DNA from: Lachnospiraceae bacterium | GTDB taxonomy: Bacteria > Bacillota > Clostridia > Lachnospirales > Lachnospiraceae | Direction: 5' to 3' | Assembly: GCA_017938315.1 (NCBI GenBank) | Contig: JAGBBV010000028.1 | Coordinates: 1-55,864 of the forward strand | DNA length: 55,864 nucleotides | In this document: piece after piece, positions 1 through 7,393 of the stretch | Numbering within the stretch: the stretch's first letter is position 1 | Layout of the letters: each line of letters begins with the position of its first letter | Translations under genes and position numbers: made by a program | The notes under the pieces: generated by a model | Database searches by the model: none | Told to the model about the DNA's origin: nothing | The model's input: the letters and a program-made list of their open reading frames with translations, nothing else

Positions 1-150
1 CTGTTAGCAAACGGAGCACCACCAAAGGATGTGCAGGAGCTCTTGGGACATTCGGCAGTAAGTACCACAATGAATATTTACGCCCACGCTACAAGGGAAG
101 CCAAAAAGAATTCAGCAAGGCTTCTAGATAAGGTAGTCGGGAACGATTAA
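1..150 (+). CDS. Tyrosine recombinase/integrase, C-terminal end (partial)
   Basis: Frame 1 is open from the window edge to TAA at 148-150 and encodes the last 49 residues of a phage-type integrase. The segment ELLGHSAVSTTMNIYAHAT carries the family's LGHS...TT...Y.H block, in which Tyr (NIYAH) is the nucleophile that attacks DNA and the following His is typical. Family knowledge: these enzymes excise and integrate ICEs and usually sit at one end of the element, which agrees with the repeat that begins at the stop codon. The N-terminal and catalytic Arg boxes lie outside the window, so activity cannot be judged. Loss of a few 5' bases to the window edge is not evidence of a broken gene. Confidence 0.85.
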   Translation: MLANGAPPKDVQELLGHSAVSTTMNIYAHATREAKKNSARLLDKVVGND

Positions 151-285
151 AACGAAAACAACACTTTTTCCCTTATAGCTTCCTAACAAGGGAAAAAATA
201 AGGGAAAAGTGAAAATTACATAGATGTTGATGGGCGAGAAAGCCCGTAAATACTGGAAGGTTGAGAAAATGCACGAGAAATTTTG
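143..285 (+). repeat. Element end, copy A (imperfect direct repeat with copy B at 4316-4462)
   Basis: Starts at the integrase stop (acgattaa). It contains CACTTTTTCCCTTAT facing ATAAGGGAAAAGTG as an inverted pair, tandem AAGGGAAAA units, and a shared downstream segment (tacatagatgtt.atgggc). Copy B matches through most of this length with scattered substitutions. The AAGGGAAAA units also recur loosely at 1330-1350. Plausible role (inference): terminal recombinase-binding and attachment region. Confidence 0.7.
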
Positions 286-305
286 AAGTTGGTGGAGGAG
301 TATGC

Positions 306-767
306 ATGAATATTAAAAAGGCAAAAACAGAAAACTTTGAGGATGTAAAATTAATAACACATGAAACAATAAAGGAAATTTATCCTCACTATTATCCAAG
401 AGGTGTAGTTGATTTTTTTCTTGAACATCATAATAGCGAAAACATTACAAAGGATATTTTAGCAGATATTGTTTATTTGATAATGGATGGGGAAGAAACA
501 CTTGGAACGGTAACTATTAAGGAAAATGAAATATGCAGATTATTTGTATTACCTCAACATCAACGCAAAGGAGTTGGAAAGCAACTCTTAGATTTTGCTG
601 AGAAAAAAATAGCAGATAAATATGCAGATATAATTTTAGATTCCTCGTTACCAGCGAAAGATATTTATAGAAAAAGAGGTTATATAATTATTGAATCCCA
701 TAAAATTGTAACAGCTAATGAAGATGTGCTTTGTTATGATTTAATGAAGAAAAATACAAAAGCTTAA
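306..767 (+). CDS. GNAT family N-acetyltransferase
   Basis: A 153-residue protein in the usual GNAT size range. The acetyl-CoA pyrophosphate loop is visible as QHQRKGVGKQLLDFAE (R/Q-x-x-G-x-G/A), preceded by the beta-strand ICRLFVLP. The C-terminal DIYRKRGYIIIESHKI is the typical Y..GF/Y beta-bulge segment. The start is taken at ATG 306 behind GGTGGAGGAG (291-300); a longer frame from 261 lacks such a site. The substrate cannot be told from sequence: N-acetylation of an amine or small molecule is the family reaction. It lies directly after element end A as probable mobile-element cargo, and its base composition is as AT-rich as the rest of the cargo. Confidence 0.8.
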   Translation: MNIKKAKTENFEDVKLITHETIKEIYPHYYPRGVVDFFLEHHNSENITKDILADIVYLIMDGEETLGTVTIKENEICRLFVLPQHQRKGVGKQLLDFAEKKIADKYADIILDSSLPAKDIYRKRGYIIIESHKIVTANEDVLCYDLMKKNTKA

Positions 768-851
768 AACAATAAAAGCAACGTGAAATTTCAGTGAGCC
801 CGTGTGTTTTGCTGAGAGACGAATTTGAATTTGACGGAGGATGATACAGTT

Positions 852-1244
852 ATGAAAAAATACAAGATTGCAGCTATACTTATGATTATTCATGGTGGTT
901 TTATGGAACTTGGTGGAATTTTTGCAATGATACCAGCCTTGCTTATAGGAACTGATAAATATGACATAGGTCAATATTTTGAATTTAAGCTTCCATATTT
1001 TCAAGACAATCTATATATGATGATGGTTATGGGAGCAATATATGGAGTGTTTAGACTTATTGGAGCAATAGGATTGTTAAAAAATAGAATGTGGGGATTA
1101 GTGTTATCTGTAATAAACTGCGTTATCACAATTACATTGATGATGTTTTTGTTGCCAGCAGGAATTATGGATGGAATACTTGCAGGAAGCGCTTTGATTT
1201 TGATTTTGATGCAGTATTTTGGCGATAAAAAAATTGTAGAATAG
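852..1244 (+). CDS. Small hypothetical membrane protein
   Basis: A 130-residue protein of about four transmembrane helices with short loops (starting KYKIAAILMIIHGGFMELGG, then MMMVMGAIYGVFRLIGAIGLL, MWGLVLSVINCVITITLMMF and a final hydrophobic helix). The start ATG 852 has GGAGG at 836-840. I do not recognise the family; small four-helix integral membrane proteins of this kind are frequent mobile-element cargo. It is co-directional with the GNAT gene upstream, but an 84-nt gap separates them. A short motif, cgtgaaatttcagt, occurs both just before this gene (about 782-795) and just after it (about 1249-1262). That suggests the gene is flanked by short direct repeats left by a recombination event (inference). 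Confidence 0.6.
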   Translation: MKKYKIAAILMIIHGGFMELGGIFAMIPALLIGTDKYDIGQYFEFKLPYFQDNLYMMMVMGAIYGVFRLIGAIGLLKNRMWGLVLSVINCVITITLMMFLLPAGIMDGILAGSALILILMQYFGDKKIVE

Positions 1245-1364
1245 ACCGTGAAATTTCAGTTCTCAAATGACGAAATTTATAGGATTTAATAACTGTTATA
1301 TCGTTCCACCCTTTTTTTGACCGCTGATAAGGGAATAAACAAGGGAAAGAAAATTTGGTAACAA

Positions 1365-1532
1365 CTTATAACAAATTGTAATAAGGCAGAGGATGGATTA
1401 AGAACTACTCCTTGCTCGCAAAATTCGCTTAATGCGTTGGCGATAGATGAGCCACTAGAATATGCTAGGCTTGCGTTAGATGGTGAAATTCAGGCGTGGG
1501 TGGATGCTATTGATAGTTTGGAAGTTTGGTGA
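1365..1532 (+). pseudogene. C-terminal remnant of an unrecognised protein
   Basis: A frame ending at TGA 1530-1532 stays open back to about 1365 with protein-like content (EDGLRTTPCS, then EPLEYARLALDGEIQAWVDA, ending IDSLEVW). It has no start codon or ribosome site, and TAA lies immediately upstream. It looks like the tail of a mobile-element gene cut by recombination. It sits in the 509-nt gap between 1245 and 1753, which otherwise holds short repeats related to the element end (1330-1350), a terminator and the TetR operator region. Confidence 0.45.
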
Positions 1533-1561
1533 TTTCATAAATTAATATTTATTTTGACAGA

Positions 1562-1600
1562 AAAGCCATTGTAGATGAACGAATCTATAGTGGCTTTTTT
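1562..1600 (+). terminator. Intrinsic terminator
   Basis: AAAGCCATTGTAGAT (1562-1576) pairs with ATCTATAGTGGCTTT (1583-1597), with a T tract following. It isolates the gene remnant from the TetR unit. Confidence 0.8.
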
Positions 1601-1693
1601 GCAACAATGTAGGGATGACAAAGACTTTGATATTTAGCTCTAAGCATAACGATATAAAGGGATATTAAGAGAGATATTGTATATAACTATAGT

Positions 1694-1741
1694 GTTGACT
1701 TTTTGAACAATGTTCAGTACAATTGATTTGAACAATGTTCA
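1694..1741 (+). promoter_or_regulatory. Promoter with twin palindromic TetR-type operators
   Basis: TTGACT (1694-1699) and TACAAT (1718-1723) are 18 bp apart. Two identical 13-bp perfect palindromes, TGAACAATGTTCA, lie at 1704-1716 (between the -35 and -10) and 1729-1741 (just before the ribosome site). They are 25 bp apart start to start. This is the expected layout for autorepression by the downstream TetR protein (inference). Confidence 0.8.
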
Positions 1742-1753
1742 GGGAGGGAATAA

Positions 1754-2374
1754 ATGCAAGAGATAAGAAATGTAAAGGAAGTAATCATTGACATTACCAC
1801 GGAATTGATTCGAGAAAATAACGGAAATGTTACTAAAATAACTTCACGCAAAATTGCAGAACGTGCAGAGGTGGGATTAGGTCTTATTAATTATCACTTT
1901 GGAAGTAAAGAAAATCTAATTACCATTTGTGTTCAGAGAATTATCAATAATGTGGTAATGTGTTTTTCACCGGATAAAAAGAATTATAATGAGAGGGATG
2001 GTTTGGCTGATAAGGAGCGACTGGCAGATTGGGCAAAGCAGGTGTACGATTTTCTTTTTGATAATTATGCAATTTCAAGTATTTCCATTCTTGGGGATAT
2101 GCAAAATTATCAGGCAAAAAGTAATTCCGTATGTACGCAAAAGGGATTATCTATGGCTATTCGAAATGATATTGGAGAAGAGAATAAAAGATTACTGGCG
2201 TTTATGCTTACATCAACTATGCAAGTTGCCTTTTTGTCAGGCAGTTCGTCCAAGGAGATTCTGGGGTATGACCTTACCATAAAGTCAGAGCGAGATAGAT
2301 ATATTGATATACTTGTAGAATTGCTTTTTGTTGGAGTACTTGGTATGAAGGAGGGAGGAAATAATGAAAAATAG
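1754..2374 (+). CDS. TetR/AcrR family transcriptional regulator
   Basis: 206 residues. The N-terminal helix-turn-helix is clear: KITSRKIAERAEVGLGLINY then HFGSKENLI (about residues 24-52), the classic TetR recognition helix and Y.HF.sKe.L motif. The C-terminal ligand domain (about 60-200) is family-divergent, as usual. TetR proteins dimerise on palindromes and release them on ligand binding. The twin TGAACAATGTTCA palindromes upstream are the obvious site, implying autoregulation and control of the two genes downstream. The stop overlaps the next gene's start by 11 nt, so the CPBP protein is translationally coupled. The inducer is unknown; the oxidoreductase in the same unit suggests a small toxic or redox-active compound. 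Confidence 0.88.
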   Translation: MQEIRNVKEVIIDITTELIRENNGNVTKITSRKIAERAEVGLGLINYHFGSKENLITICVQRIINNVVMCFSPDKKNYNERDGLADKERLADWAKQVYDFLFDNYAISSISILGDMQNYQAKSNSVCTQKGLSMAIRNDIGEENKRLLAFMLTSTMQVAFLSGSSSKEILGYDLTIKSERDRYIDILVELLFVGVLGMKEGGNNEK

Positions 2375-3071
2375 ATTGTATTTACTATTGCCGATACGTT
2401 CTTTGATGTTTGTAGGTGTGTTTATGCTTCTTTCCCTAATATTGGGAGAAAAGTTAGAGAATTTATTTCATTGGTGGTCTGTGATAGCAAGTATTATTAA
2501 TGTTTTGGTTATCGGAATTCTTTTATTTCTTTGCAAAAAACAAAAAATAACATATGGGAAACTAATTCAATATGAAAAAGGAACATGTAAGTGGTATGTA
2601 GCGTTTTTAATAGTGGTTTCCATGCTGATGGTCGGAATGGGAGGAATGTATCTGGCTGGATTTATTTGTTATGGAGTATTTCCGTATCTGGCCCCCATGT
2701 TGATTGCACCTATTCCACTTATCTTAGCAATTGTTAATCTTTTTCTATTACCCATAACAACGACCTTGGCGGAAGACGGTTTGTATCTTGGTTTAGGTGT
2801 AAATTACATAAAAAATAAGTGGATTGCAATTTTTGTTCCTGCATTTTTTTATGCAATACAACATAGTTTTATTCCGATGTTATTGGATGGCAGATATATC
2901 ATGTATCGCTTTTTATCCTTTTTGCCATTAACGTTATGGATTTGCTATTGGTATTACAAAAATAGAAATCCACTGCCTATTATGATTGGACACGGAATCT
3001 TAAATGTAGCAACAGCAGTTAATATCTTAGTTACGTCAGCAGTTCCGAGTGTGTATGAAATGATGATGTAA
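2364..3071 (+). CDS. CPBP-like (Abi) integral membrane protein with degenerate active site
   Basis: 235 residues with about seven or eight transmembrane helices. Three spaced motifs match the CPBP/Abi intramembrane protease family. TLAEDGLYLGLG sits where EE...R is expected, FYAIQHSFIP is the second box with His, and MIGHGILNVATA is the third. The first box has Glu-Asp and no following Arg, so catalysis is doubtful. Family members act as prenyl-protein or CAAX-type proteases or in bacteriocin self-immunity. The start ATG 2364 lies inside the tetR end behind GGAGGG. Regulation is presumably through the upstream TetR. An immunity or membrane-stress role is possible but unproven. Confidence 0.7.
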   Translation: MKNRLYLLLPIRSLMFVGVFMLLSLILGEKLENLFHWWSVIASIINVLVIGILLFLCKKQKITYGKLIQYEKGTCKWYVAFLIVVSMLMVGMGGMYLAGFICYGVFPYLAPMLIAPIPLILAIVNLFLLPITTTLAEDGLYLGLGVNYIKNKWIAIFVPAFFYAIQHSFIPMLLDGRYIMYRFLSFLPLTLWICYWYYKNRNPLPIMIGHGILNVATAVNILVTSAVPSVYEMMM

Positions 3072-3097
3072 ATAAAAGGTCGTTTGGAGGGAAGAAT

Positions 3098-3901
3098 GTG
3101 AAAATTTTAATTATAAATGGAAGTGCACACAGAGGAAATACGTGGAAGTTAGTAGAACAGGCAAAAAACTGTTTAGTTGAGAGCCAAAAAGAGATTGAAT
3201 TTGACGAAGTGCATTTAATTGAAGCAGGTTTGCCATTTTGTATCGGATGTAGTAACTGTTTTCGAGTAGGATATGAAAAGTGTCCACATTATAATGTTAT
3301 TGGTAAGATAATAGAAAAAATTGAAACTGCAGATGGCATTATAATTGCCACTAGCACATATAATATGCGAGAAACTGCATTATTAAAAAATCTATTTGAC
3401 CATTTTTGCTTTATGCTTCATAGACCACACTTTTTCAAAAGTAAGGCGTTGGTTATTACTACTACAGGTGGGGTTGGTGGACATGCGGCTGCTAAAAGTG
3501 TTAAAGGAACACTGCTGGGAATTGGATTTAATCGTTGCTATACGTTCTCTAGGGCATCTTTTAGTTGGAATGCATATGTACCAAACAACAAGACTTTGAG
3601 TTCTTTGAGAAAGGTGGTTCAAAAGTTTTATAAGGATGTGGAATCAAGAAAATTATATAATCCTAAGACGAAATTGTTAATACCATACAATTTATTTCGT
3701 GGGATGTCTTTAGCGTATATACCGGGAACAGACTATGAGACAGAAGATGGTGTATACTGGACTGATGAATGTCGTAAGGGTTTGGTTTATGCACCGGGAA
3801 TTGAAGTGGCTTTTTATAAAAAGCCTATCGGGCATTTGTTCTATTGGATTGGAAAGCTGGCAGGTAATATGAAAGGGATGAAGGTTACGTATAAGAAATA
3901 A
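3098..3901 (+). CDS. Flavodoxin-like NAD(P)H-dependent oxidoreductase
   Basis: 267 residues starting at GTG 3098 behind GGAGGG. The N-terminus MKILIINGSAHRGNTWKLV is the FMN-phosphate loop of the NADPH-dependent FMN reductase/flavodoxin fold. LPFCIGCSNCF, with closely spaced Cys, is typical of the iron-sulfur-flavoprotein-like subgroup, and TADGIIIATSTYNM is the second FMN loop. About 90 residues beyond the flavodoxin core (from about 178) form an extension rich in Tyr/Lys with a possible amphipathic or membrane-proximal helix (HLFYWIGKLAGNMKGM). Third gene of the TetR unit, 26 nt after the CPBP gene. Likely reduces a quinone, nitro or azo compound; the substrate is unknown. Confidence 0.75.
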   Translation: MKILIINGSAHRGNTWKLVEQAKNCLVESQKEIEFDEVHLIEAGLPFCIGCSNCFRVGYEKCPHYNVIGKIIEKIETADGIIIATSTYNMRETALLKNLFDHFCFMLHRPHFFKSKALVITTTGGVGGHAAAKSVKGTLLGIGFNRCYTFSRASFSWNAYVPNNKTLSSLRKVVQKFYKDVESRKLYNPKTKLLIPYNLFRGMSLAYIPGTDYETEDGVYWTDECRKGLVYAPGIEVAFYKKPIGHLFYWIGKLAGNMKGMKVTYKK

Positions 3902-3937
3902 CCGAATATAGTATTGATAAATTATTGGTAGGGGCGA

Positions 3938-4321
3938 TCATCTCGCCCCTTTGTCTCTGCTTCTGTAAGGTCGGCTGGCGTTCTGCCTATCAGCCTTTTC
4001 TTGATACCTTCTTATCTTTTTGTGCATGGTTTCGGCTTTTGGAGTGGCTTTTGGAGTGGCTTTTTCTCCGTAGGTTTCATCCCACTTGACACAGTCTTTT
4101 TGATATTGGTCAAAGGCGTTCTGTGCGGTATAGAAGGCTGTGTAGAAATCCTGTACCGTTGCAAATCCATGCTGTCTGACGATACCGGACAATCCGGCTT
4201 TGAGGGTTCGGATTTCCTCGTTTTTGGTGGCAATCCTGCTTTCAAGCTCTTTTTTCTTGGTAAGCCTTGCAAGTCCCTTTAAATCGCTTAATTCAATCTC
4301 CAGTTGACTTCGTTCACGATT
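3938..4321 (-). pseudogene. MobA/MobL-type relaxase, C-terminal fragment
   Basis: On the minus strand a frame runs from the edge of repeat copy B (about 4321) to a stop at 3938. It contains a charged coiled segment (RLTKKKELESRIATKNEEIR) followed by GFATVQDFYTAFYTAQNAF and a basic tail, RRYQEKADRQNASRPYRSR. This resembles the C-terminal end of MobA/MobL relaxases of clostridial mobilisable elements (family recollection, not a search). The catalytic N-terminal domain with its HUH motif is absent. The frame runs into the repeat and meets a stop there, so the gene was cut at the element junction. A short in-frame TTG at 4190-4192 is not a credible start. Confidence 0.6.
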
Positions 4322-4462
4322 AAGACGAAAAAAACACTTTTTCCCTTATCGATTCTTCACAAGGGAAAAAATAAGGGAAAAGTGCAAAATACATAGATGT
4401 TAATGGGCTGGGATGCCAGAAAATAAAGGAAAGTTGAGAGCAAACACAAGAAACTTTCAGTT
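4316..4462 (+). repeat. Element end, copy B
   Basis: Diverged direct repeat of 143-285, beginning with the same acgattaa and including the CACTTTTTCCCTTAT / ATAAGGGAAAAGTG inverted pair and the tacatagatgtt segment. Similarity fades around 4462, just before the thrS promoter. It directly abuts the cut relaxase frame. Confidence 0.7.
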
Positions 4463-4498
4463 TATAGACGTTAAAAGAAAAAAATAAAATAAAAATAA

Positions 4499-4527
4499 TT
4501 GACAGATGTCATTTCAAGTGCTATGAT
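4499..4527 (+). promoter_or_regulatory. Promoter of thrS T-box leader
   Basis: TTGACA (4499-4504) and TATGAT (4522-4527) with 17-bp spacing, a near-consensus housekeeping promoter immediately upstream of the leader. Confidence 0.8.
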
Positions 4528-4539
4528 ACGGGCAAATAA

Positions 4540-4799
4540 CATAAGAAAAGCAATGACGGAAAGAGTAGTTTGTATGAAATCTTCCAGAGAGAATGACATT
4601 TGGTGGAAGTCATTTATGAGGACAGCAGACGAAAACCATTCCCGAGCTGTAATGCCTAAAACAAGAAGTTATTAAGTATTACCGTCAGCCCGCGTTAAGG
4701 GATAGGATTTGTTGGAATCTGAAGTGAAAAGTTAAGGTGGAACCGTGCAAAATGCACCCTTAGAATTACTGTAGAGTAATTTTATGGGTGCTTTTCTTA
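4540..4799 (+). ncRNA. T-box leader (threonyl-tRNA sensing) with terminator/antiterminator
   Basis: Leader of about 260 nt. Seen: an AGTA segment near the 5' side, a GAGAG segment, TTTGGTGGAAGT, and a candidate specifier codon ACC (Thr) at 4635-4637 in the context GAAAACCATT. The conserved T-box AAGGTGGAACCGTGC follows near 4733-4747. The terminator is GCACCC (4754-4759) pairing with GGGTGC (4786-4791), extended by inner pairing, then a T-rich run. Known mechanism: uncharged tRNA-Thr stabilises the antiterminator and turns thrS on. Confidence 0.9.
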
Positions 4800-4844
4800 T
4801 GTTATTCGATACTAATATCTTTTAATCGAAAGGAGACATGAGAA

Positions 4845-6593
4845 ATGAAGGTTTTACAAAGAAACGGATTGGTAAACGAGGTTAATTTTGATAGTAAGGA
4901 AGGAAAAGAGGCTTTTTGGCATACGAGTGCACATGTTCTTGCACAGGCGGTAAAGAGATTGTATCCGGATGTAAAATGTGCCATAGGGCCGGCAATTGCA
5001 AACGGATTCTATTATGATTTTGAGTTTCCTTTTTCTTTTTCGGATGAGCAGTTAGATGCAGTAGAAAAAGAAATGAGAAAAATTATAAAGGAATCTTTAT
5101 CTCTTCAGGTTTATGAGGTTAGCAAAGAAGAAGCAATTGCTTATATGGAGGAACACAAAGAACCTTACAAGCTGGAAATGATAAATGAACTTGCGGAGGA
5201 TGAAAATATTTCTTTCTATAAGCAGGGAGAATATGCAGAGTTTTGTTCAGGCCCGCATATTTCTAATGTCAGCGCCATAAAAGCAATAAAACTTCTTTCT
5301 GTGGCAGGTGCTTACTGGCGAGGTAATGAGAAGAACAAAATGCTTACGAGAATTTATGGTATATCTTTTCCAAAAGCATCACAGTTAGAAGAATACTTAC
5401 ACATGATAGAAGAGGCAAAACAAAGAGATCACAGAAAGCTTGGAAAAGAACTGGGATTATTTACGATTTTTGATCAGGGTCCCGGTTTCCCGGTATTTTT
5501 ACCAAAAGGAATGGTACTGAAAAATCTTTTGATAGATTACTGGAGAGAAATCCATCGAAAAGAAGGCTACATGGAAATTTCTACGCCGATTATGCTGGAT
5601 AAGAGCCTTTGGGAAACGTCCGGACACTGGGATTATTATCGAGAAAATATGTATACGACGGAAATTGATGAGGCTGAATTTGCCATTAAGCCCATGAGTT
5701 GCCCCGGGGGAATGCTGGTTTATAATCTGCAGCCAAGGTCTTATAAAGAGTTGCCTATGAGAATGGCAGAGCTTGGACTGGTTCATCGTAATGAAAAATC
5801 CGGTACGCTCCATGGACTTATGCGTGTTCGTGCACTTACGCAGGATGATGCCCATATTTTTATGATGGAAGAGCAGGTGATTGAAGAAATTCAAAAAGTG
5901 GCAAAATTGATTGACAAGGTATATGCGAAGTTCGGTTTTGAATATGAGGTTGAGTTATCCACGAGACCGGAAAAAAGTATTGGTAGTGACGAAGAATGGG
6001 AAATGGCAACGGATGCCCTTAGAAATGCAATGGACGCCATGAATGTATCTTATAAAATAAATGAAGGTGATGGAGCATTTTACGGACCGAAGCTTGATTT
6101 TCACTTAAAGGATTCCATAGGCAGAACGTGGCAGTGCGGAACGATTCAGCTGGATTTCCAGTTGCCGCAAAGATTCAATATCGAATATATCGGTCCTGAT
6201 GGGGAAGCACACAGGCCAATTATGATTCACCGGGTAGTATTTGGTTCCATCGAAAGATTTATTGGCATTTTAATTGAACATTATGCAGGAAAGTTTCCGG
6301 CATGGTTAGCTCCTGTCCAGGCAAAAATACTTCCGGTTTCTGATAAATATTGTGCGTATGCAGGGAAGGTGGCAGCAGCTTTAAGAGAAGCCGGAATCCG
6401 TGTGGAAGTAGATGAGAGAGATGAAAAACTGGGTTATAAAATACGTGAAGCACAACTGGATAAAGTACCGTATATGCTTATTCTTGGTGAAAAAGAAGAA
6501 AATAAGCAAACGATATCTGTGCGAAGCAGGGATGGAGAAAAACAGGACTTGGGAGAGATGCCTATAGAAAAATTTATTGGTTTGATGAAATAA
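4845..6593 (+). CDS. thrS: Threonyl-tRNA synthetase, TGS-less form
   Basis: 582 residues, shorter than the roughly 640 of the common form because the N-terminal TGS domain is absent. The protein starts almost directly in the editing domain, with HTSAHVLAQAVKRL (HxxxH) and EFCSGPHIS (Cys/His of the editing site) at about residues 26-150. The class II core follows, with zinc ligand Cys in MSCPGGMLVYN, motif 2 HRNEKSGTLHG, His in DDAHIFMM, and motif 3 region MIHRVVFGSIERFIG. The anticodon-binding domain fills the last 100 or so residues (LAPVQAKILPVSDKY). ATG 4845 has AAAGGAGA upstream. Expression is controlled by the preceding T-box. It charges tRNA-Thr in the cytoplasm. Confidence 0.95.
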   Translation: MKVLQRNGLVNEVNFDSKEGKEAFWHTSAHVLAQAVKRLYPDVKCAIGPAIANGFYYDFEFPFSFSDEQLDAVEKEMRKIIKESLSLQVYEVSKEEAIAYMEEHKEPYKLEMINELAEDENISFYKQGEYAEFCSGPHISNVSAIKAIKLLSVAGAYWRGNEKNKMLTRIYGISFPKASQLEEYLHMIEEAKQRDHRKLGKELGLFTIFDQGPGFPVFLPKGMVLKNLLIDYWREIHRKEGYMEISTPIMLDKSLWETSGHWDYYRENMYTTEIDEAEFAIKPMSCPGGMLVYNLQPRSYKELPMRMAELGLVHRNEKSGTLHGLMRVRALTQDDAHIFMMEEQVIEEIQKVAKLIDKVYAKFGFEYEVELSTRPEKSIGSDEEWEMATDALRNAMDAMNVSYKINEGDGAFYGPKLDFHLKDSIGRTWQCGTIQLDFQLPQRFNIEYIGPDGEAHRPIMIHRVVFGSIERFIGILIEHYAGKFPAWLAPVQAKILPVSDKYCAYAGKVAAALREAGIRVEVDERDEKLGYKIREAQLDKVPYMLILGEKEENKQTISVRSRDGEKQDLGEMPIEKFIGLMK

Positions 6594-6615
6594 AAATAAA
6601 ATTTATCATATGCGT

Positions 6616-6647
6616 AAACCCACGAGAGATTTCTCGTGGGTTTTTAT
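6616..6647. terminator. Bidirectional intrinsic terminator between thrS and the acetyltransferase gene
   Basis: AAACCCACGAGA (6616-6627) and TCTCGTGGGTTT (6632-6643) form a 12-bp stem with a 4-nt loop, T tract downstream and A-rich upstream. It serves thrS and the convergent gene that ends at 6648. Confidence 0.92.
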
Positions 6648-7244
6648 TTATTTTCCGAGGTATACAGGATATTTTTCCTTATCTTTTTCTGTAATTTCTC
6701 TTATAACTTTACAGGGTACGCCAAAAGCTACTACATTGGCAGGTATATCTTTAGTAACAACACTACCGGCTCCGATAATAGTATTATCACCGATAGTAAC
6801 ACCGCCTAATATAGTAGACCCTGCACCAATCCAAACATTATTGCCAATAGTAATGGGCAATGCAATCTCCAGTCCTTCGTTACGTTGTTCTACATCAAGT
6901 GCATGTTCAGCTGTAGTAAAGGTACAATTGGGAGCAATAAAAACATAATCTCCAAAGGTAACCTTGCCACCATCAAGAATTTGGCAGTTGCGATTTGCAA
7001 AAAAATGGTTTCCGATAGAAATATTATAACCGTAATCGCATCCAAAAGGGGAATTAATATATACGTCATTGCCCATATGACCGAAAATTCTTTTTAACAA
7101 TTTTGTTTGTTCAACACGGTCAGAAGGTTTTAACTGATTAAATTCATGACATAAATCATAACATATATGAAGCTCTTGCAGAAGTTCGTTGTCATAGTTT
7201 GGGTTATATAAATAACCGGCAGCGGCTTTTTCTTTTTCTGTCAT
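6648..7244 (-). CDS. Sugar O-acetyltransferase (maltose/galactoside acetyltransferase family)
   Basis: 198 residues, the normal length for the Maa/LacA/NodL family. The N-terminal maltose acetyltransferase cap (MTEKEKAAAGYLYNPNYDNEL) is followed by left-handed beta-helix hexapeptide repeats (about 60-185) such as GSTILGGVTIGDNTIIGAGS and VVTKDIPANVVAFGVPCKVI. The catalytic His is expected in FTTAEHALD. It transfers acetyl from acetyl-CoA to a hexose hydroxyl in the cytoplasm, usually viewed as detoxification of non-metabolised sugars. It is divergent from araR, with which it shares a 149-nt intergenic region. A link to arabinose use is therefore possible but not shown. Ribosome site AAGGAGATA lies upstream on the minus strand. 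Confidence 0.88.
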   Translation of the reverse strand: MTEKEKAAAGYLYNPNYDNELLQELHICYDLCHEFNQLKPSDRVEQTKLLKRIFGHMGNDVYINSPFGCDYGYNISIGNHFFANRNCQILDGGKVTFGDYVFIAPNCTFTTAEHALDVEQRNEGLEIALPITIGNNVWIGAGSTILGGVTIGDNTIIGAGSVVTKDIPANVVAFGVPCKVIREITEKDKEKYPVYLGK

Positions 7245-7322
7245 TTGAAATATCTCCTTTATATGTGGTTTCCTTTTATATTATTTATGAAAATAATAAT
7301 TTTTGCAAGTATTGCTATTTAC

Positions 7323-7374
7323 TTGCCGGTAGAATTATTTATGATAAAATTAAAATACAAGTTACATACAAGTT
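7323..7374 (+). promoter_or_regulatory. araR promoter with AraR half-sites
   Basis: A weak TTGCCG (7323-7328) and TAAAAT (7345-7350), 16 bp apart, are followed by two direct copies of TACAAGTT at 7356-7363 and 7367-7374 (11-bp period). The same octamer forms the operator at 8512-8543, so autoregulation by AraR is likely (inference). Confidence 0.6.
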
Positions 7375-7393
7375 AAAGAAAAGGTGGTACCTT

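Larger units (their letters stand above)
1..4462. mobile_element. Degraded integrative/conjugative element region with two element ends
   Basis: Seen: the tail of a tyrosine recombinase (1-150), an imperfect direct repeat that begins at the integrase stop codon (143-285) and recurs at 4316-4462, and a relaxase fragment whose reading frame meets the second copy. Between them lie short accessory genes (GNAT, a membrane protein, TetR/CPBP/oxidoreductase) and a gene remnant. Next comes the T-box/thrS, an ordinary core gene. Inference: this is the right-hand end of an ICE or conjugative-transposon-like element plus an older related remnant. The left boundary is outside the window. Confidence is moderate because the exact junctions cannot be fixed by eye. 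Confidence 0.6.

Noticed and set aside
4001-4282. Plus-strand 93-codon frame opposite the relaxase fragment
   Set aside because: The minus strand has the relaxase-like sequence; the plus frame is Phe/Gly-rich without a ribosome site.
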